A stretch of DNA of 64,000 bases from positions 1 to 64,000 of the forward strand of contig WQVF01000003.1 in NCBI GenBank assembly GCA_009781725.1, read 5' to 3'. Both the position numbers and the translations under genes were made by a program. Position 1 is the first letter of the stretch. Every line of letters begins with the position of its first letter. The notes beneath the pieces are model-generated. The model saw only the letters and a program-made list of their open reading frames with translations. It was not told the DNA's origin and ran no database searches. Source of the DNA: Defluviitaleaceae bacterium (GTDB taxonomy: Bacteria > Bacillota > Clostridia > Lachnospirales > WQUN01). Below are positions 42,832 to 51,910 of this stretch, piece by piece.

Positions 42832-45177
42832 ATGCCACCAACGATTCACCGTAGCGAACGTATCTGCATCGACATAAGCGATAATGTTGTAAGCATAATA
42901 AAGCTGGACCCGGAAGGCGTCATGATGCGGGCTGGTGCTGCCAAGGCACCCACTATGCCCCTAGTACCCGACGATGCCTATGTTACCGACCTTTCTAGCG
43001 CAATAAGAAAAGCGGCTTGGTCTGCCAAGGTCTCAGCAGGCTTTGGTGCGTCCTGTATTGTTGTTTCCGGTATGCCGGATATGACAATGCAGCGTTTTAC
43101 TTGGCCTGATATACCTGCAGATGCAATCGGAGCAATCGCTCAGGAAGAAATTATGCCGTATTTACCCGGCGCATCCTCCCATTTTACTGTTGGCTGCGAA
43201 GTTTTAAAGCAAGCACAAGGGGATGGAAACAGCCCGGATATGATAGAAGCACTGGTAGCGGCAATGCCAATAGAACATGCCTCTGCCATAGCAACCGCGT
43301 GTAAATGGGCTAATTTCAAACCTAAGCGATTAGAGCTTAGGGAAAATGCCCGTGGCAGATTGGCACATTATTGGTGCGCACCGATAGAAGGGGAGGTCCC
43401 TACTACCTACGCAATACTGGATGTAGGCCCGGGAATGGCCAATATCGCTTTCTATCAAAATGGCATGTTCCACAGCAACCGGTACTTTCCGCCGGAGATT
43501 GTGAAGCTTGACCAAGTAGATGACTTTGAGATGCTCATGACCGTTAAGACCGGTGGAGTAGATGATAATGAAAATGCAATGCGCTATGCACCTGAGAAGT
43601 TGACGGAGGATATTGTCTCTGCCGTAGGCCATTTTCATCGCATGGCAGCAGGCGCAAAAATTTCTTGTATATTACTAATGGATGAAGAAAACATCCCCGG
43701 TATAGAGGAAAGCTTAAAGGGCAGCTTGGGGCTACCTGTGATAAAGCCCAGCGGATGGGTTTCCCCAGGTCTGAAACGTCCTAACCTAAGGCGAATTGAG
43801 CAAGCACAGTTTTTAGATGCTTTTTCAGCGGGAATGCCGCCTCTTTCCAATCATGGAAGTCGTATGGATTTACGGATGGACGAGACGGCTAGTGCCCAAG
43901 CCAAATCAGCAGCACCCAATGCCACAGTGATGGCTACAAACACAGCCATACCGGCAGGTCCAGTGCCGGGTGGAGCAGACCCTATTGTAAAGCCTATACA
44001 ACCGACTATAACTGGGGATTCAGCTTACTCGCAAATGGCAAGCCGCACCCCCATTGATGACTTACTTGCATCAAAGCCGGAACCAGTATCCCAAGGCTTT
44101 GATGACCCCTTTGTTAAAGAAAAATCCGACTCATACGACGACCCATTTGGTTCCAGGAGACCTGACTCATATGATGACCCATTGGGTTCCAGGAAATCTG
44201 ATTCATACGATGACCCGTTTGGTTCCAGGAAATCTGATTCATATGACGACCCATTTGGTTCTAGAAAATCTGATTCATATGACGACCCATTTGGTTCTAG
44301 AAAATCTGATTCATATGATGACCCATTCGGTTCCAGTAGGTATGATTCATATGGCGATTCACATATGTCTAGGAAATCAGATTCCTTTGACGACCCATAT
44401 ATCTCCAAGCAAACAGACTCTTCTTATGATGACCCATTTCCTGCAAGACTTCCAGAGCCTGTAGGCTATGGTTCCGATGATGCATATGTAAGTGTTAACG
44501 AACCCGCAAAAGCAGGGCATCATGAGTTTCCATTTGATCCGATTAAGGCTCAACCGGATGCTCATAGCGGTTTCCCATATGCTATCCCTGAAGACCCACG
44601 TCCGCCGCGCTCCTTTAAGCCCATTCTTGCAGCCCTTGGTGTTGTTGCGGTTATATTTTTAGTAGCGGTGCTGATTCCCTTACAAGAAACCCTCCGCCTG
44701 CGCTCAGATTTGCAATACTTAGAAAATAGCGCGAGTGCCCATGTTTCTGTAGAAGTAATTATGATGCTACAAGCGGAGATTAACGAAACAGACAGGCAAA
44801 TCACTGCAAGACGGGATGAAATAACCAGAATCAATGAAAGAATGGGTATAATCCGTAATTTTTACTTGCTTCCCCCTGCTCTGATAATGGTTCCTGAAGC
44901 ATTAGAAAATGCCGGGGTGCATGTAGACTCCGTAGTTGCAAGTGACAATCAAGTTAGCATTCGCGGAAGGACCAGAGCTATGTTATCACTGGTTCATGCC
45001 TCTCAATATCTAAGGGGTGATTCTAATTATCATTCCCCCTTTGCCCATTTATTTACGGTAGACTTTGATTCGGATAACGTGGGTGGCGGGTATGAGGAGT
45101 ATGTATTTACCATAACAATGGGCCCCAACTATATGCCATTCTGGCTAAACGAGTGGATAGAAAGGAGCTGGCAATGA
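42832..45177 (+). CDS. PilM-PilN fusion with a tandem-repeat linker
   Basis: A 781-residue protein. Residues about 7-340 look like the actin-fold PilM of the type IV pilus inner complex (ICIDISDNVVSIIKL opening; LDVGPGMANIAFYQNG phosphate-binding loop). A low-complexity linker follows, including about nine 12-residue repeats of SYDDPFGSRKSD type (424-540). A single membrane helix (about 597-617) and a PilN-like coiled coil and periplasmic-type domain complete it. PilM and PilN are normally separate proteins that bind through the PilN N-terminus, so the fusion makes structural sense. The start has AAAGGACGG upstream. Confidence 0.8.
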   Translation: MPPTIHRSERICIDISDNVVSIIKLDPEGVMMRAGAAKAPTMPLVPDDAYVTDLSSAIRKAAWSAKVSAGFGASCIVVSGMPDMTMQRFTWPDIPADAIGAIAQEEIMPYLPGASSHFTVGCEVLKQAQGDGNSPDMIEALVAAMPIEHASAIATACKWANFKPKRLELRENARGRLAHYWCAPIEGEVPTTYAILDVGPGMANIAFYQNGMFHSNRYFPPEIVKLDQVDDFEMLMTVKTGGVDDNENAMRYAPEKLTEDIVSAVGHFHRMAAGAKISCILLMDEENIPGIEESLKGSLGLPVIKPSGWVSPGLKRPNLRRIEQAQFLDAFSAGMPPLSNHGSRMDLRMDETASAQAKSAAPNATVMATNTAIPAGPVPGGADPIVKPIQPTITGDSAYSQMASRTPIDDLLASKPEPVSQGFDDPFVKEKSDSYDDPFGSRRPDSYDDPLGSRKSDSYDDPFGSRKSDSYDDPFGSRKSDSYDDPFGSRKSDSYDDPFGSSRYDSYGDSHMSRKSDSFDDPYISKQTDSSYDDPFPARLPEPVGYGSDDAYVSVNEPAKAGHHEFPFDPIKAQPDAHSGFPYAIPEDPRPPRSFKPILAALGVVAVIFLVAVLIPLQETLRLRSDLQYLENSASAHVSVEVIMMLQAEINETDRQITARRDEITRINERMGIIRNFYLLPPALIMVPEALENAGVHVDSVVASDNQVSIRGRTRAMLSLVHASQYLRGDSNYHSPFAHLFTVDFDSDNVGGGYEEYVFTITMGPNYMPFWLNEWIERSWQ
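44101..44450 (+). repeat. 36-bp tandem repeats encoding SYDDPFGSRKSD units
   Basis: About nine in-frame units of 36 bp, the central four nearly identical and the outer ones diverged (for example SYDDPLGSRRPD, SFDDPYISKQTD). It codes an acidic, probably disordered linker. The near-identity of central units suggests recent expansion by slippage or recombination. Confidence 0.92.
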
Positions 45178-45821
45178 AGAGATTTGCGATTTATGCCATA
45201 ATGTTCCTTTTGCTTGGAGCGGTAATATATATATTTGCCTTTTTCAGGCCCAATGCCAACCGTATCGAGGACTTGGAGCGGAGCATTATAGCTGCAGAGC
45301 TGGAACTGATAAATGCAGCCGCACGGGATGAGATGTACCCGATTTTACTCATGGAATTGGAAGCATTAAACAATACTCTTAACAGCGAAGAAGGCCAGTA
45401 TATCGACATGAGCAATTTATGGGCAGAGGGTTTTTTACGTTTTATGCCTGATGCTTTTTACGAAGAAGATATGCGGCGGCGAATAGATGGTATCGTCCAT
45501 CCCAATGTAGAAAACCTTCACGTAGAGATTTACTACAGCCAGCCCTTGACCACCATGAATCACAGTGATCAAGACCCATACGGCCTCCCCAGAGGGATAT
45601 GGCAAACACCGGTAGGCATTTATTTTTACGCAACTTACGAGGGCTTGATTAATGTACTAACCAACTTTGCCAATGGGGATTTTGATAATCGTATCAATGG
45701 ATATGAAATTGAAAGAGACGGTGAGCGATGGCGTGTATCGTTGCGTGTAGATATATTGACACAAACCCCGCCACGTTATCGGTTTAATGGGAACTATATA
45801 TTGGAGGATGGGGTAGAGTAG
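45174..45821 (+). CDS. PilO-like type IV pilus assembly protein
   Basis: A 215-residue protein with one N-terminal membrane helix (about 4-23), a coiled coil (about 28-75) and a small alpha/beta domain, the layout of PilO. Sequence similarity is weak, so the call leans on position after the PilM-PilN gene. The ATG at 45174 overlaps the TGA of that gene by 4 bp, with AAAGGAGCTGGCA upstream. The pilus ATPase, platform and pilin genes are not in this window. Confidence 0.75.
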   Translation: MKRFAIYAIMFLLLGAVIYIFAFFRPNANRIEDLERSIIAAELELINAAARDEMYPILLMELEALNNTLNSEEGQYIDMSNLWAEGFLRFMPDAFYEEDMRRRIDGIVHPNVENLHVEIYYSQPLTTMNHSDQDPYGLPRGIWQTPVGIYFYATYEGLINVLTNFANGDFDNRINGYEIERDGERWRVSLRVDILTQTPPRYRFNGNYILEDGVE

Positions 45822-45833
45822 GGAGCTTATGTT

Positions 45834-45930
45834 CGCAATTTCACTGCGTCTGCCGGAAGCAAAAGCGGTGGAGCCGTTTTGTTCTATGCTAGGAAATTGC
45901 TTCGCAATTTCTGCTGGCGCGGCCGAAAAC
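45834..45930. repeat. Family G repeat, copy 2
   Basis: GCTAGGAAATTGCTTCGCAATTTC and CTGGCGCGGCCG with AAAACAAAAGCGC match 23362-23420. It lies between pilO and a terminator hairpin. Confidence 0.7.
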
Positions 45931-45978
45931 AAAAGCGCATACTCCCCCTTTGTAATAAGGGGTGGTATGCGCTTTTTT
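45931..45978 (+). terminator. Rho-independent terminator of the pil operon
   Basis: The hairpin GCGCATACTCCCCCTT / AAGGGGTGGTATGCGC is followed by TTTTTT. With A-run on the other side it could also stop transcription of the converging ygjV gene. Confidence 0.88.
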
Positions 45979-46088
45979 CCGATAGAAATATATTAGATGT
46001 GGAATATTTCCCAATAAAAATTAAGAATATAGGCATTTCTCAGTTTTGTCATTTTGGACAAAGAATATTTTCTTCCGGTTTACATGAG

Positions 46089-46892
46089 TTATTCAGCAGA
46101 CTCTTCTTCAGCATCTTCGTCAGGCCCTGTTATGTTGCTGGCCACTTGTTCATTAGTGGTTTCTTGAGCAACCACTACATTCGGAGGTGACTCAGCTTGG
46201 AGGTTCTCGCCTCTCCGCCAAGCAAGTAACACTCTAAAATAATAAATCCCATTAGAAATAATCGCCAATGCGGCAATGATTACAGCGATAGCGTTTAGGA
46301 AATATACGTGGTTGTAGATGTTAAACATACGATTGATAACAAATGAGAGGCGCATGACATTTTGGCCCTTGAGTACATTTCCTATGGTTAGACCCACAAG
46401 CGTAGCGGCGATAGACCATTCTACAAAAAGGTTGGTATGTGGCACTTGCATAATGTGTACCATGATAATAGTAGATGCGACGATGGCGGCAGAGAATATT
46501 ATAGCGGCTATATTATAGTATTTGCGAGGTACATGGATTCCCTGTTTGACGCGCCAGTCGAAGAAGAAGAAGACATAGTTACGGACAGAGGCCTGCATGA
46601 AGAGGGAGGCGAGCACCCAGTTTTGCAAAGGTGCTGCGGATAATGCAAGAAAGAACGTACCAAAGCCCAGTAAGAGCATTACTCGCAGTTTTTCCTTGCA
46701 CTGGAATGACCATACCATAAAAACAAGGGCGATAAATGCAAAGACTTGACTCACAATCCACAGGGGGTTAGATGCCTGTGCTTCCGTTAAAACATATGTG
46801 TATCCCCCATACTCTTCACAAAATCGATAAATATAGTGTTCCCGGGTGACGCGCTCAAACGCGGTTACAAAAAAATCAATGATTGCTCTCAC
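46089..46892 (-). CDS. YgjV-like inner membrane protein
   Basis: A 267-residue membrane protein with about seven helices, the opening of the YgjV family (WIVSQVFAFIALVFMVWSFQCKEK) after an N-terminal cytoplasmic part, and an acidic C-terminal tail (GPDEDAEEESAE). Function is unknown. The GTG at 46892 has AAAGGATATTTAC upstream and is preferred over a start 14 codons earlier. Confidence 0.8.
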   Translation of the reverse strand: MRAIIDFFVTAFERVTREHYIYRFCEEYGGYTYVLTEAQASNPLWIVSQVFAFIALVFMVWSFQCKEKLRVMLLLGFGTFFLALSAAPLQNWVLASLFMQASVRNYVFFFFDWRVKQGIHVPRKYYNIAAIIFSAAIVASTIIMVHIMQVPHTNLFVEWSIAATLVGLTIGNVLKGQNVMRLSFVINRMFNIYNHVYFLNAIAVIIAALAIISNGIYYFRVLLAWRRGENLQAESPPNVVVAQETTNEQVASNITGPDEDAEEESAE

Positions 46893-46941
46893 GTAAATAT
46901 CCTTTCCTGCCCACTGAAAATGATGGCAACTCATTATATTG

Positions 46942-47007
46942 GACCTCTTCTGAAATAGGAAAACAAGCCTGAAGTGCAGCTTGTTTTGCCCTGTTTCAGA
47001 AGAGGTC
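46942..47007. repeat. Family E palindrome, copy 2
   Basis: GACCTCTTCTGAAATAGG / CTGTTTCAGAAGAGGTC arms with AAAACAAGC / GCTTGTTTT inside, as at 27376-27443. It lies upstream of the ygjV gene; 46893-47258 otherwise holds only the family C and F repeats. Confidence 0.8.
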
Positions 47008-47087
47008 TATTTTTGTTTCCCATATATGATATCTGAAAAACGAAACTAATACAATCCACTTGAATAATTCGCCGATTTAATGCAATA

Positions 47088-47192
47088 TATAGCGAATTAA
47101 ATGAGAAACAGTCCAGCCTGTCGCCGAAAATCGTGAACGATTCTACACGTTTTCGGCGACAGGCTGGACTGATTTCGAATTAATTCGCTATA
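47088..47192. repeat. Family C palindromic element, copy 3
   Basis: Ends TATAGCGAATTAA / TTAATTCGCTATA enclose AGTCCAGCCTGTCGCCGAAA and its mirror, giving a very stable 105-bp hairpin. The inner motifs GAGAAAC and GATTTCGAA match the other copies in reverse orientation. Confidence 0.85.
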
Positions 47193-47208
47193 ATGTCTGA
47201 TGTAAGGA

Positions 47209-47262
47209 GCGAGTGGGGGTATCACCACTCAAAATCATTCATGTGGTTGGTGACGATTATGG
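47209..47262. repeat. Family F repeat, reverse copy, abutting a gene start
   Basis: In reverse it reads GCCATAATCGTCACCAACCA, then CATGAA and TTTTGAGTGG, matching the family F motif at 238-280 and 8498-8560. Its last bases overlap the ATG of the following gene. Confidence 0.6.
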
Positions 47263-49502
47263 CAAGAGATACTCAACCCAAAATCCTAATGACCTTAATG
47301 GGTATGGAAATCGGCGGTGCCGAGACCCATGTACTGGAGCTTAGCAAGACCCTTAAGCGGATGGGCTTGGATGTCCATGTTGTTTCCAATGGAGGCGTTT
47401 ATGTTAAGGAGCTTGAGGAATGTGGTGTAAAGCATTATCGGGTGCCTTTGCATAATAAGCAGTTTATTAATGTATTTTCATCATATAGGGCAATTCGCAA
47501 AATTATTGTTGAAAATGATATAAGGCTGGTTCACGCTCATGCCCGGATACCGGCCTTTATTTGCGGGCTTTTGCAAAAAAGGCTTAAGTTTCAGTTAGTG
47601 ACTACAGTTCATGGGCAGTTTTCTGTGGCATTTCCTTTTAACCGATTGTCTAACTGGGGTGATAGGGTTTTTGCCGTCAGTCAGGATTTGAAGGATTATC
47701 TTTTGACTCACTACAAGGTGAAAGAGGAGAATATCAGTCTTACGGTCAATGGAATTGATACGGATAAATTTTCTCCCGATATTGACCCGGGAGATTTGGC
47801 TGGGGAATTGGGGCTTAGGCCTGATACTGTGAAAATTTTATCTGTAAGCCGTTTGGATAGTTTGGATTCCATTAGCTTGCCTGCATTCACCTTGATAGAA
47901 ATCGCGGAGGAGTTGGCTCGGGATTTATCTATTGAGATTATCATCGTTGGAGACGGGGATGACTACCAAGGTGTTAAAGCCGGGGCCAACGAAGTCAATG
48001 CTCGTGTTGGCAGGAAAATTGTTCACGTTACCGGTCGCAGGACGGATGTAAACAGATTCCTTGTTCTGGCGGATGTGTTTGTAAATTGCGCAAGGGCTTC
48101 AATGGAGGCATTGAGTGCCGCCCGGCCAGTTATCATGGCGGGTGGGGCCGGTTACATCGGTATTTTGACAGAGAAAAATATTGATGCAGCGATAAGTACC
48201 AATTTTACCTGTAGGGGATACGAAGCTGTTACCGGGGCAAAGCTTACCAGTGATTTAAGACAATTACTGGCAATGCCGGATGGGGAGCGCGCTTCACTAG
48301 GCGTAATGGGGCGTGAGTTGGTAAAAGACCGGTTCTCTTTGGAGCGTATGGCAACTGACTCCATTAATTTATATCAAGAGATGTTTGCAAAAGCTCCACG
48401 GCTAAGAAGGCGTCAGACCAATGTTGTAATTTCCGGCTATTATGGCTATCACAACAGCGGGGATGATATGCTCCTTCAGTCCATTGTGGAAAACTTACAG
48501 GCATACCGGGATGACCTGTCCCTTACGGTGCTTTCACTTAATCCCAAAGATACCCGTGCGCAGTTTAATGTAAATGCTATTCATCGTTTTAATTTTATCT
48601 CCGTTTTTTGGCAACTTAGGAAAACCGGGCTGCTTATTACAGGCGGTGGCAATCTGATACAGGATGAGACCAGTACCAAGAGCCTGATTTATTACTTGCT
48701 GGTAATCAATATGGCCAGACGCCTTGGTGCAAAAAATATGCTCTACGCTAACGGAATCGGCCCCGTTTATAGACCGGTTAATGTGCGGCGAGCCAGAAGG
48801 GCCTTAAACAAGGTTGAACTGGTAACATTGCGAGAGCCAGAATCACTGGAAGCCCTAAGCCAAATTTGCGTTAGTGGGCCGGAGGTACATGTAACTGCCG
48901 ATGCCGCGTTGGCGTTGCCTCCAGCAGATAGTTGCGCGGAACTCCTAAGGAAAGTGGGAGTAACAGGGCCGTTTTTTGCGGTAAATCTACGGAGCTGGCC
49001 TCATAACCCTCCTGATTTAGAAGAACAGGTAGCCGAGTTTACAGACCATGTAGTTGAAACATATGGTTATCAGGCGGTCTTCGTGCCAATGCGTTTGGAT
49101 CAGGACTCGGATATATCCCACCGCGTAATGGCATTGATGAAGAACCCCAGTGTTTTTATAGAGCCGGACTTACATGATTATAATCAGGCCCGTGCTATCA
49201 TGAGTGCGGCGGATTTTGCCCTGGCTATGCGCCTTCATGCATTGGTTTATGCAATGGAAAAAGGCGTACCCGGCATAGGGCTTGTGTACAGCCCAAAGGT
49301 ACGCCAATTTATGGATTCCATGGGGCAGAGCTTTCATATGCCCGTGGAGGAAACCCAGGCGAAGAAGCTTATGGAGTTTGCCCAGACAATACACAGGGAT
49401 TATGGAAAAATATCGGCAGATATATATGCGGCGGCGGATAAGCTTCGTGAGCTATCTGCTCGCAATGCTGAGCTTTGTATTGAGCTGATAAATAAGCCCT
49501 AG
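47259..49502 (+). CDS. Glycosyltransferase (GT4) fused to CsaB-type pyruvyltransferase
   Basis: A 747-residue fusion. Residues 1-375 are a GT-B glycosyltransferase of family 4 type (MGMEIGGAETHVLELSK opening; VSRLDSLDSISLPAFTLIE; the C-terminal acidic motif is diverged). Residues about 385-740 are a polysaccharide pyruvyl transferase like CsaB (SGYYGYHNSGDDMLLQSI; LLITGGGNLIQDETS; AMRLHALVYAMEKGVPGIGL), which adds pyruvate to cell-wall glycans bound by S-layer SLH domains. The two are normally separate. The start at 47259 is favoured because the 22 upstream residues come from repeat sequence; its ribosome site is weak. Confidence 0.85.
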   Translation: MARDTQPKILMTLMGMEIGGAETHVLELSKTLKRMGLDVHVVSNGGVYVKELEECGVKHYRVPLHNKQFINVFSSYRAIRKIIVENDIRLVHAHARIPAFICGLLQKRLKFQLVTTVHGQFSVAFPFNRLSNWGDRVFAVSQDLKDYLLTHYKVKEENISLTVNGIDTDKFSPDIDPGDLAGELGLRPDTVKILSVSRLDSLDSISLPAFTLIEIAEELARDLSIEIIIVGDGDDYQGVKAGANEVNARVGRKIVHVTGRRTDVNRFLVLADVFVNCARASMEALSAARPVIMAGGAGYIGILTEKNIDAAISTNFTCRGYEAVTGAKLTSDLRQLLAMPDGERASLGVMGRELVKDRFSLERMATDSINLYQEMFAKAPRLRRRQTNVVISGYYGYHNSGDDMLLQSIVENLQAYRDDLSLTVLSLNPKDTRAQFNVNAIHRFNFISVFWQLRKTGLLITGGGNLIQDETSTKSLIYYLLVINMARRLGAKNMLYANGIGPVYRPVNVRRARRALNKVELVTLREPESLEALSQICVSGPEVHVTADAALALPPADSCAELLRKVGVTGPFFAVNLRSWPHNPPDLEEQVAEFTDHVVETYGYQAVFVPMRLDQDSDISHRVMALMKNPSVFIEPDLHDYNQARAIMSAADFALAMRLHALVYAMEKGVPGIGLVYSPKVRQFMDSMGQSFHMPVEETQAKKLMEFAQTIHRDYGKISADIYAAADKLRELSARNAELCIELINKP

Positions 49503-49507
49503 ATTGC

Positions 49508-49864
49508 TTATTTTTTATGCTTGGGAGAGCTAATCAGCGCGGCTAGATATCCAAATACAACAGCGACAGTTACCCCTCCGGCCATTGCCGTGAACCCTCC
49601 GGTGATTACACCAAGGAAGCCACGCTCGTCTACGGCCTTTTTTACGCCGCGGGCAAGGAGATTGCCAAAACCGGGGAGGGGGATGGATGCCCCCGCACCT
49701 GCAAATTCAACCAGCTTATCATACCAGCCAAAGCCGCCGAGTATACAGCCTGCTACTACGAATAGAACTAATATCCTGGCGGGTGTGAGTTTTGTAAGGT
49801 CGATTAGGAGTTGGCCGATGACGCATATGGCTCCGCCGACTATAAATGCCCATAAAATGTTCAT
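49508..49864 (-). CDS. spoVAE: Stage V sporulation protein AE
   Basis: A 118-residue membrane protein with four hydrophobic segments, related to SpoVAC (both carry GAICVIGQLL-like and GAGASIPLPGFGNLLARG-like motifs). It is part of the SpoVA channel that moves dipicolinic acid into the spore and out on germination. The ribosome site is AAAGGTGATATC. It is the last gene of the operon. Confidence 0.94.
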   Translation of the reverse strand: MNILWAFIVGGAICVIGQLLIDLTKLTPARILVLFVVAGCILGGFGWYDKLVEFAGAGASIPLPGFGNLLARGVKKAVDERGFLGVITGGFTAMAGGVTVAVVFGYLAALISSPKHKK

Positions 49865-49868
49865 GATA

Positions 49869-50897
49869 TCACCTTTCGTTGTGGCTCATTGCCCTTTCAA
49901 ACGCCACAGCATGAGCAATCGCCGGTATGCTTTCCCCTTGCTGTACCGTTACCACGCTGTGCAATGCACCGGTTGGCACAAGCAGCATTTTATTTATTTC
50001 CCCTCGTAATAGCTGCCGATAAAAATACCCTGCAAAGGTTGCCGCTGAGCACCCACAGCCGCTGCCTCCTGCATGGACATCCTGTTTTTCCCGGTCGAAA
50101 ATCATCAAGCCGCAGTCCTTGTGGTTATGGTGTAGGTTGTACCCGGCTTTGTCCATCAATTGAAGCAACAAGTCCCTACCTACAGCCCCCAAATCTCCTG
50201 TAGCTATCACATCGTAGTAATCCGGCTGGATGCCTAAGTCTTGGAAATGCTTTATCAGTACATCCGCCGCCGCCGGGGCCATTGCCGCGCCCATATTGTT
50301 ACTATCCTTAACGCCAAGATCCACGACTGCACCTGTTGTAGCGGTTGTCACATATGGCCCTGCTCCCTGCGCTGACAGCACAACTGCGCCATCCCCGGTT
50401 ACGGTCCAGGAGGCTGTGGGAGGACGTTGTGTGCCAAGCTCCAGGGGAAAGCGAAAGGTCTTTTCCGCCGCACAAAAATGGCTGCTGGCAGAAGCTACGA
50501 TATTATTGGCAAATCCACCGTCAATAATCATTGCGCCTAGAGTCATAGCCTCACCGATAGCCGAGCAAGCCCCAAACAATCCAAAGAATGGCCGCCCCAA
50601 ATCCCGCACCCCAAAGGTGGTACCGGTTTCCTGATTAAGCAAATCCCCAGCCAAGATGTACTGGATATCTCCCAACTGCAAGTTGGCCTTTTGCACAGCG
50701 AGGATAATGGTCTGGCGGGATAATTCACTTTCGGCCTTTTCCCAGCTATCCGTTCCAAATAAGGCGTCTTGAGAAACAACATCAAAGTACTGCGCTAGAG
50801 GGCCTTCACCTTCTTTTGGGCCTACGATTGCCGCAGTGGCTGTAATGGTGGGCGGATTTGCGAATCGGACTGTCTGTTCGCCTATGTGTTTTTCCAT
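49869..50897 (-). CDS. spoVAD: Stage V sporulation protein AD
   Basis: A 342-residue protein of thiolase/KAS III fold (GEAMTLGAMIIDGGFANNIVASASSHFCAAEKTFRFPLE; HAGGSGCGCSA). SpoVAD binds dipicolinic acid on the spore inner membrane surface. It lies 4 bp upstream of spoVAE and has AAAGGAGGGCGTGGGAC at its start. Confidence 0.96.
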   Translation of the reverse strand: MEKHIGEQTVRFANPPTITATAAIVGPKEGEGPLAQYFDVVSQDALFGTDSWEKAESELSRQTIILAVQKANLQLGDIQYILAGDLLNQETGTTFGVRDLGRPFFGLFGACSAIGEAMTLGAMIIDGGFANNIVASASSHFCAAEKTFRFPLELGTQRPPTASWTVTGDGAVVLSAQGAGPYVTTATTGAVVDLGVKDSNNMGAAMAPAAADVLIKHFQDLGIQPDYYDVIATGDLGAVGRDLLLQLMDKAGYNLHHNHKDCGLMIFDREKQDVHAGGSGCGCSAATFAGYFYRQLLRGEINKMLLVPTGALHSVVTVQQGESIPAIAHAVAFERAMSHNER

Positions 50898-50912
50898 GTC
50901 CCACGCCCTCCT

Positions 50913-51356
50913 TTATTTAACAAAGTAATATATCAATCCTACAACTACGGAGGCCATTGCTCCATATACAATGACCGGCCCGGCGATTACAAACATTTTG
51001 GCCCCAACCCCAAGCACCAGCCCCTCTTTTTTGTACTCAATAGCCGGAGCTGCGATGGCATTGGCAAAACCTGTGATAGGTACCACCGACCCGGCACCGG
51101 CGTGTTTGCCTAGCTTATTGTAAAGGCCCAGCACCGTGAGAATAATGGCGGTGACAATGAGTATCCCCGCAACCATAAGCCCGGCATCCTCCTTGGCGAA
51201 ACCCCTGTTGTGAAACATATTGTAAAACACCTGGCCGATGGCACAGATGCTCCCCCCTACCAGAAATGCCTTTATACAATTGACCCCCACGGTGCTTGCC
51301 GGAGAAGCGGCCTTTACCATTTCGTCATACTGTTTTTTATCGGATTGAGTAGCCAT
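50913..51356 (-). CDS. spoVAC: Stage V sporulation protein AC
   Basis: A 147-residue membrane protein that acts as a channel in the SpoVA complex. It has four hydrophobic segments and the GAGSVVPITGFANAIAAPAIEYKKEG motif. The ATG at 51356 has CTTGAAAGGAGCAACT upstream; the frame extending to 51431 translates a repeat. It is separated from spoVAB by repeat sequence. Confidence 0.95.
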   Translation of the reverse strand: MATQSDKKQYDEMVKAASPASTVGVNCIKAFLVGGSICAIGQVFYNMFHNRGFAKEDAGLMVAGILIVTAIILTVLGLYNKLGKHAGAGSVVPITGFANAIAAPAIEYKKEGLVLGVGAKMFVIAGPVIVYGAMASVVVGLIYYFVK

Positions 51357-51365
51357 AGTTGCTCC

Positions 51366-51465
51366 TTTCAAGTTGCAGAACAAAATGCGCGAAGCGCACT
51401 TTTGCTTCCGACGTTCCGCTATAGCATACAAAAAATCCGTATGGTGCCATACGCTTTTTTTGTGA
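51366..51465. repeat. Family G fragment and family P palindrome within the spoVA operon
   Basis: The stretch holds GCAGAACAAAATGCGCGAAG and GCGCACTTTTGCTTCCGAC (family G, reverse of 23400-23440), then a family P palindrome (51428-51462) with centre CCGTATGGTGCCATACG and a T-run. A terminator-like stem between two genes of one operon is notable. Confidence 0.8.
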
Positions 51466-51469
51466 GAAC

Positions 51470-51910
51470 TTACATATTTCCTGTATCGAAAAACCCAGGC
51501 ACCAAGAAGTACAATAACGCCCCAGCCAGCTTACCAAGGGCAATTGCAAGGACAAGGAAGAACAGCCCCCGCTGAAGGCGTGCCCGTCGTGTGAAAATTG
51601 GGATAACATTAAGCACTTCTGCCAAGGACATAGCAAGACATCCGACAAAAATCCCGTTTGCAAGGCCAAGAATCACGATTCCCACAGGTCCGATGGGGAT
51701 ATAAAAGCTCACAATCCCCGCAACAGTCCCGAAAATTCCCCCGAGAGCCAGGGCCGACTCATAGACTTTAATCCTGTGTTTGGTCCCGGTTTTTTGGGCC
51801 AGGCGAGGCACTACCCCCACGATGGTGATAAAGGCATAAACCGCCCCGGCAACAACCAGTCCCGACGCAAAGCCAATAATCACAGATGCGGCGTGCTTAA
51901 TCAGCTCCAT
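51470..51910 (-). CDS. spoVAB: Stage V sporulation protein AB
   Basis: A 146-residue membrane protein with about four helices (IIGFASGLVVAGAVYAFI; LGLANGIFVGCLAMSLAEVLNVIPIF, typical of SpoVAB). The first ATG at 51922 is four codons earlier; the one at 51910 has better spacing to GGGG. It overlaps the end of spoVAA by 14 bp. Confidence 0.92.
   Translation of the reverse strand: MELIKHAASVIIGFASGLVVAGAVYAFITIVGVVPRLAQKTGTKHRIKVYESALALGGIFGTVAGIVSFYIPIGPVGIVILGLANGIFVGCLAMSLAEVLNVIPIFTRRARLQRGLFFLVLAIALGKLAGALLYFLVPGFFDTGNM

Noticed and set aside
44025-44408. Minus-strand open frame of 127 codons with perfect repeats
   Set aside because: It is the antisense of the 36-bp repeats in the PilM-PilN gene, open only because of the repeat composition, and lacks a ribosome site.
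44101-44450. Possible CRISPR-like array
   Set aside because: Units are contiguous, in frame and without variable spacers; they are a protein-coding tandem repeat.
47213-47300. GTG start after TAAGGAGC giving a KIIHVVGDDYGK-like sequence before the GT4 gene
   Set aside because: It is in a different frame from the glycosyltransferase and soon diverges from any GT pattern; the region is repeat sequence.
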